DNA of 14,613 nt from Bacillota bacterium (lineage in GTDB: Bacteria > Bacillota > Clostridia > Oscillospirales > Ruminococcaceae): the NCBI GenBank assembly GCA_023460035.1, contig JAEWRN010000001.1, positions 1 through 14,613 of the forward strand. The letters run 5' to 3'. A model generated the notes under the pieces. That model saw nothing but the letters and a program-made list of their open reading frames with translations. It made no database searches and was not told where the DNA came from. Positions 12,500 through 14,613 of the stretch are shown one piece after another. Position 1 is the stretch's first letter. Each line of letters opens with the position of its first letter. A program made the translations under genes and the position numbers.

Positions 12500-12889
12500 A
12501 TGCAGGTCTATTATTTTACCCGCACCAACCGCAGTAAAAAAATTGCTGAAACACTGGCTGCGCGCTATGGCGTGACCGCACAGCGAATTGAGGACGGAAA
12601 AAGCTGGTCGGGCGCCGTGGGCTTTATTAAGGGCGGATTTATGTCGGTGAGCAAAAAAAGTCTGCCTGCAAGCTACCCCCAACCGGTGGCGGATGGGCCG
12701 ATTGTTCTGGTGTTCCCAGTCTGGGCGGATACTTTTCCCCCTGCCGTTAAAACCTTTGTGGACGTGGTTGGCAGGGCGCGCATCATCGCCATCCCAACCT
12801 CGCAGGGCAGCACCATCAAGGACCGGGCTGGATTTATCAGGGTCGTCGACCTTGTCGGCAAGGACATTTCCGCGCCGGAGGAGCTTTAA
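12500..12889 (+). CDS. Short flavodoxin-like protein
   Basis: The 129-aa protein shows a flavodoxin pattern: strand MQVYYFTRT, phosphate-binding loop TRTNRSKKIAETLAARYG, and later PIVLVFPVWADTFPPAVKTF, which resembles the isoalloxazine-contact loop with its Trp, then RIIAIPTSQGS. It probably binds FMN and transfers electrons, or is a small quinone-type reductase. It is somewhat shorter than classical flavodoxins (about 140-150 aa). It starts five bases after the acetyltransferase stop, and its own stop abuts the next ATG (TAAATG). Confidence 0.85.
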   Translation: MQVYYFTRTNRSKKIAETLAARYGVTAQRIEDGKSWSGAVGFIKGGFMSVSKKSLPASYPQPVADGPIVLVFPVWADTFPPAVKTFVDVVGRARIIAIPTSQGSTIKDRAGFIRVVDLVGKDISAPEEL

Positions 12890-13366
12890 ATGCAGTATAA
12901 GTGTACCCTGCTGGCAGTGGCCGAAATGGCGCGCGCCAAGCAGTTTTACTGTGAGCTGATGGGGCTGCGCGTCACGGCGGATTTCGGCGCAAATGTGACG
13001 CTTTCCAATGCGGTTGCGCTTCAGAAGCTGGAAAGCTGGCAGAATTTTATCAATAAATCCAACGATGAAGTTCAGCTTTTCCACAACTCGGCGGAACTTT
13101 ATTTTGAAGCGGATGATCTGGACGGATTCCTCCAAAGGCTGGCGGGCTGGCCAGATATCCGCTATGTACATCCGCCCAAAGAACACAGGTGGGGGCAGCG
13201 GGTGGTGCGCTTTTACGACCCGGATGGTCATATCGTGGAGGTGGGTGAAAATATGACGGCGGTGGTGCGACGCTTTCTGACAAGCGGCATGACAGTGGCG
13301 CAAGTTGCCAAGCGGATGGATGTGCCGGAAACCTTTATTCTTTTGCACAGGGGGGACGCATTTTGA
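12890..13366 (+). CDS. VOC (glyoxalase-fold) protein with HTH-like tail
   Basis: The 158-aa protein has the two-repeat VOC pattern: YKCTLLAVAEMARAKQFYCE at the start, ELYFEADDLDGFLQRL, then VVRFYDPDGHIVEVGENM (about 104-121), where the Glu before GEN is the usual metal ligand. At the first-ligand position, where a His is common, the residue is Cys or Thr, so metal binding is uncertain. Residues about 122-158 are an extension beyond the fold, VRRFLTSGMTVAQVAKRMDV, then PETF, which reads like a helix-turn-helix. The function could be detoxification, binding of a small molecule, or ligand sensing. It abuts the flavodoxin gene and overlaps ywbE by four bases. Confidence 0.85.
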   Translation: MQYKCTLLAVAEMARAKQFYCELMGLRVTADFGANVTLSNAVALQKLESWQNFINKSNDEVQLFHNSAELYFEADDLDGFLQRLAGWPDIRYVHPPKEHRWGQRVVRFYDPDGHIVEVGENMTAVVRRFLTSGMTVAQVAKRMDVPETFILLHRGDAF

Positions 13367-13554
13367 ACGGACAAAACCGGGCCGATATTGCAATCGGGGC
13401 AAGGGTCCGCATTGTGCTTAAAGCGGACCAACGCACCGGCAAGCGGACCGAGGGCATTGTGGCCAGAATTTTGACAAAAAGCAGTGTTCATCCCCACGGC
13501 ATAAAGGTGATGCTGGAAGATGGGCAGGTTGGGCGCGTGCAGGAGATTCTGTAA
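13363..13554 (+). CDS. ywbE: YwbE family protein (DUF2196)
   Basis: The 63-aa protein starts at TTG 13363, overlapping the previous stop as TTGA, with GGGGG nearby as a ribosome site. It shows the full family pattern: NGQNRADIAIGARVRIVLKA, DQRTGKRTEGIVARILTKSS, then HPHGIKVMLEDGQVGRVQEI. The fold is a small KOW/SH3-like beta barrel; the role is unknown, possibly RNA or ribosome related. The length is normal for the family. Confidence 0.92.
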   Translation: MNGQNRADIAIGARVRIVLKADQRTGKRTEGIVARILTKSSVHPHGIKVMLEDGQVGRVQEIL

Positions 13555-13564
13555 GGGTGCGGGT

Positions 13565-13648
13565 ATGGAGCTCTCGTTTTTGTGCACAGAATGCGAGGAC
13601 ACCGCTGCTTAAGGCTGCTATCTTTGTCATAAAGGGAGTGCGATGTAG
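13565..13648 (+). pseudogene. Tiny CxxC...CxxC reading frame interrupted by TAA
   Basis: From ATG 13565 the frame reads MELSFLCTECEDTAA, then TAA at 13610-13612, then GCYLCHKGSAM and TAG at 13646-13648, just before the AraC gene's ATG. Both halves together would form a CxxC-x-CxxC zinc knuckle of 27 residues. The stop may have killed a small zinc protein, or the pattern may be chance. The overlapping longer frame in 13557-13826 lacks such features and is taken as a shadow. Confidence 0.3.
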
Positions 13649-14503
13649 ATGGAATGGATTAAAAGACTCAACGCCGCAATCAACTACATGGAGGCGCATC
13701 TCACCGACGGGCCGGATTATGAACAGCTTGGCAGAATTGCCTGTTGCTCGGCTTATCACTTTCAGCGCATGTTCGGGTATATGGCGGGTGTTTCATTATC
13801 GGAATATATTCGCCGCAGGCGGATGAGCCGGGCGGCGGTGGATTTGCAAAGCACAAGCGAAAAGATTATTGACATCGCCGCAAAATACGGTTATGAATCG
13901 CCAACCGCTTTTAACCGTGCGTTTCAGGGTGTGCATGGCTTCGCCCCTTCTCAAGCCAGAGAAGAAGGCAGAATTCTCGCATCCTTTCCACCCATTAGCT
14001 TCCATATTACAATAAAAGGGGCAGTACAGATGGATTACAGAATCGAGAAAAAGGAAGCTTTTCGCATTGTGGGCCTTAGCGCGCCGCTGGCGCAGGAAAT
14101 GGAGCAGAATTTTGAAGCAGTACCCAAGCTGTGGGGCAAAGCGGCACAGGATGGCAGCATCGCCACGCTGTGCAGCCTGATGAACAGCCTGCCTACGGGC
14201 GTTTTGGGTGTCAGTGCCTGCAATGGGGTGGCGGAGCAGTGGCGTTATTATATTGCGGTGGCGAGCACGCTGCCTGCCGACGGTTTTGAGGAATACACCG
14301 TGCCCGCTGCTACTTGGGCCATCTTCAGCGGACAGGGCGCCGGTGTCTCTATTCAGGCGCTGGAGCAGCGCATTATTACGGAGTGGCTGCCCACCTCGGG
14401 CTATGAGTACGGCAACGGCCCGGATGTGGAGATTTATTTTGATCCGACGCCGGAAAACACCCGATATGAGGTCTGGATTCCGGTCGTTAAGCAAAACGGT
14501 TGA
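13649..14503 (+). CDS. AraC-family regulator with GyrI-like effector domain
   Basis: The 284-aa protein has two HTH motifs in its first 105 residues: YEQLGRIACCSAYHFQRMFG, and KIIDIAAKYGYESPTAFNRA followed by FQGVHGFAPSQAR. A linker is followed by a GyrI-like/effector-binding domain (about 128-284): YRIEKKEAFRIVGLSAPLAQ, later EEYTVPAATWAIFSGQG and a conserved-looking YEVWIPV end. This layout matches Rob/BltR-type sensors, in which the C-terminal domain binds a hydrophobic or cationic compound and modulates promoter binding. It is the last gene of the operon, its ATG abuts the preceding TAG, and a GGGAG is about twelve bases upstream. It may regulate the operon or a locus beyond the window. 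Confidence 0.92.
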   Translation: MEWIKRLNAAINYMEAHLTDGPDYEQLGRIACCSAYHFQRMFGYMAGVSLSEYIRRRRMSRAAVDLQSTSEKIIDIAAKYGYESPTAFNRAFQGVHGFAPSQAREEGRILASFPPISFHITIKGAVQMDYRIEKKEAFRIVGLSAPLAQEMEQNFEAVPKLWGKAAQDGSIATLCSLMNSLPTGVLGVSACNGVAEQWRYYIAVASTLPADGFEEYTVPAATWAIFSGQGAGVSIQALEQRIITEWLPTSGYEYGNGPDVEIYFDPTPENTRYEVWIPVVKQNG

Positions 14504-14517
14504 TAAGATGCTAGGCA

Positions 14518-14613
14518 CAGACTGTCAAAGAAGTGAATTTCGTAAAGCGAAGCACCGGGGGAAAAGTGTGAAAGGACGGCTTCGCTGGTCGCAGCGGGTA
14601 TACCATCCGCCCG
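14518..14613 (+). mobile_element. Probable left end of a second IS1182-type element, cut by window edge
   Basis: The 17 bases CAGACTGTCAAAGAAGT (14518-14534) match the left end of the intact IS (CAGCCTGTCAAAGAAGT at 8032-8048) at 16 positions, in the same orientation. The following bases hold an 8-bp inverted repeat AGCGAAGC/GCTTCGCT but are not the same as the intact IS, so this would be a different, related copy or an orphan end. Its transposase would lie beyond 14613. Confidence 0.5.

Noticed and set aside
12467..13402. Minus-strand 311-codon open frame
   Set aside because: It lies opposite the flavodoxin-like and VOC genes, has no recognisable domain and no ribosome site; it is a shadow caused by GC-rich codon use.
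13557..13826. Plus-strand 89-codon frame before and over the AraC start
   Set aside because: It overlaps the AraC coding sequence in another frame and shows no protein-like pattern.
13796..14518. Minus-strand 240-codon open frame
   Set aside because: It is antisense to the clearly coding AraC gene and has no domain pattern.
1..14613. CRISPR array, tRNA or rRNA genes
   Set aside because: No regularly spaced direct repeats and no tRNA- or rRNA-like sequence were seen on either strand.

Overview
The window looks like an accessory stretch of a Gram-positive Clostridia-type (gut Firmicutes) chromosome. This rests on strong AGGAGG-type ribosome sites, a GHKL (AgrC-like) kinase, a Tn4451/TndX-like large serine recombinase, and small genes such as ywbE and yqxD/yaiI family members that are common in Firmicutes. 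Species cannot be told from the sequence alone. Base composition changes visibly: 1483-7911 is AT-rich, while the genes from about 10600 onward are clearly GC-richer.

Layout. (1) 1-957 is the 3' part of a membrane-anchored GHKL histidine kinase cut by the window edge. (2) 958-1444 is a gene graveyard: a minus-strand remnant of a DUF6076-like zinc-finger gene and pieces of one or two plus-strand genes broken by a stop and a frame change. (3) 1483-7911 is a compact mobilizable transposon-like module: a divergent DUF6076-like gene, a RepA-type AAA ATPase, a probable oriT region rich in hairpins, MobC, a MobA-type relaxase, a TnpW-like small protein and a large serine recombinase. The recombinase would excise and insert the unit, and MobC plus relaxase would nick oriT so that a helper conjugation system can transfer it. 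No type IV secretion genes are present, so it would be mobilizable rather than self-transmissible. Its exact ends were not found. (4) 7912-9577 holds a long imperfect palindrome, then a complete 1504-bp IS1182-family insertion sequence (8032-9535) with 15-bp perfect terminal inverted repeats, followed by a strong bidirectional terminator.

(5) 9578-10604 is a small regulatory patch: several inverted repeats, a 56-aa minus-strand gene, a divergent Xre-type repressor with a shared operator/promoter region, and a doubtful 60-aa ORF preceded by a perfect hairpin. (6) 10605-14503 is a tightly packed plus-strand operon: MmcQ/YjbR, YaiI/YqxD, ThpR, a GNAT acetyltransferase, a short flavodoxin-like protein, a glyoxalase-fold protein with an HTH-like tail, YwbE, a tiny CxxC reading frame interrupted by TAA, and an AraC regulator with a GyrI-like effector domain. 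Many junctions are 4-nt overlaps or abutting stop/start codons. (7) At 14518 a 17-nt sequence matches the left end of the IS1182 element at 16 of 17 positions, so a second related IS end probably begins there and runs off the window.

No wholly new system is proven here. The best leads are the hairpin just ahead of the recombinase ribosome site, the symmetric operator controlling the 56-aa gene and its repressor, the duplicated/decayed DUF6076 locus, and the glyoxalase-HTH tail.
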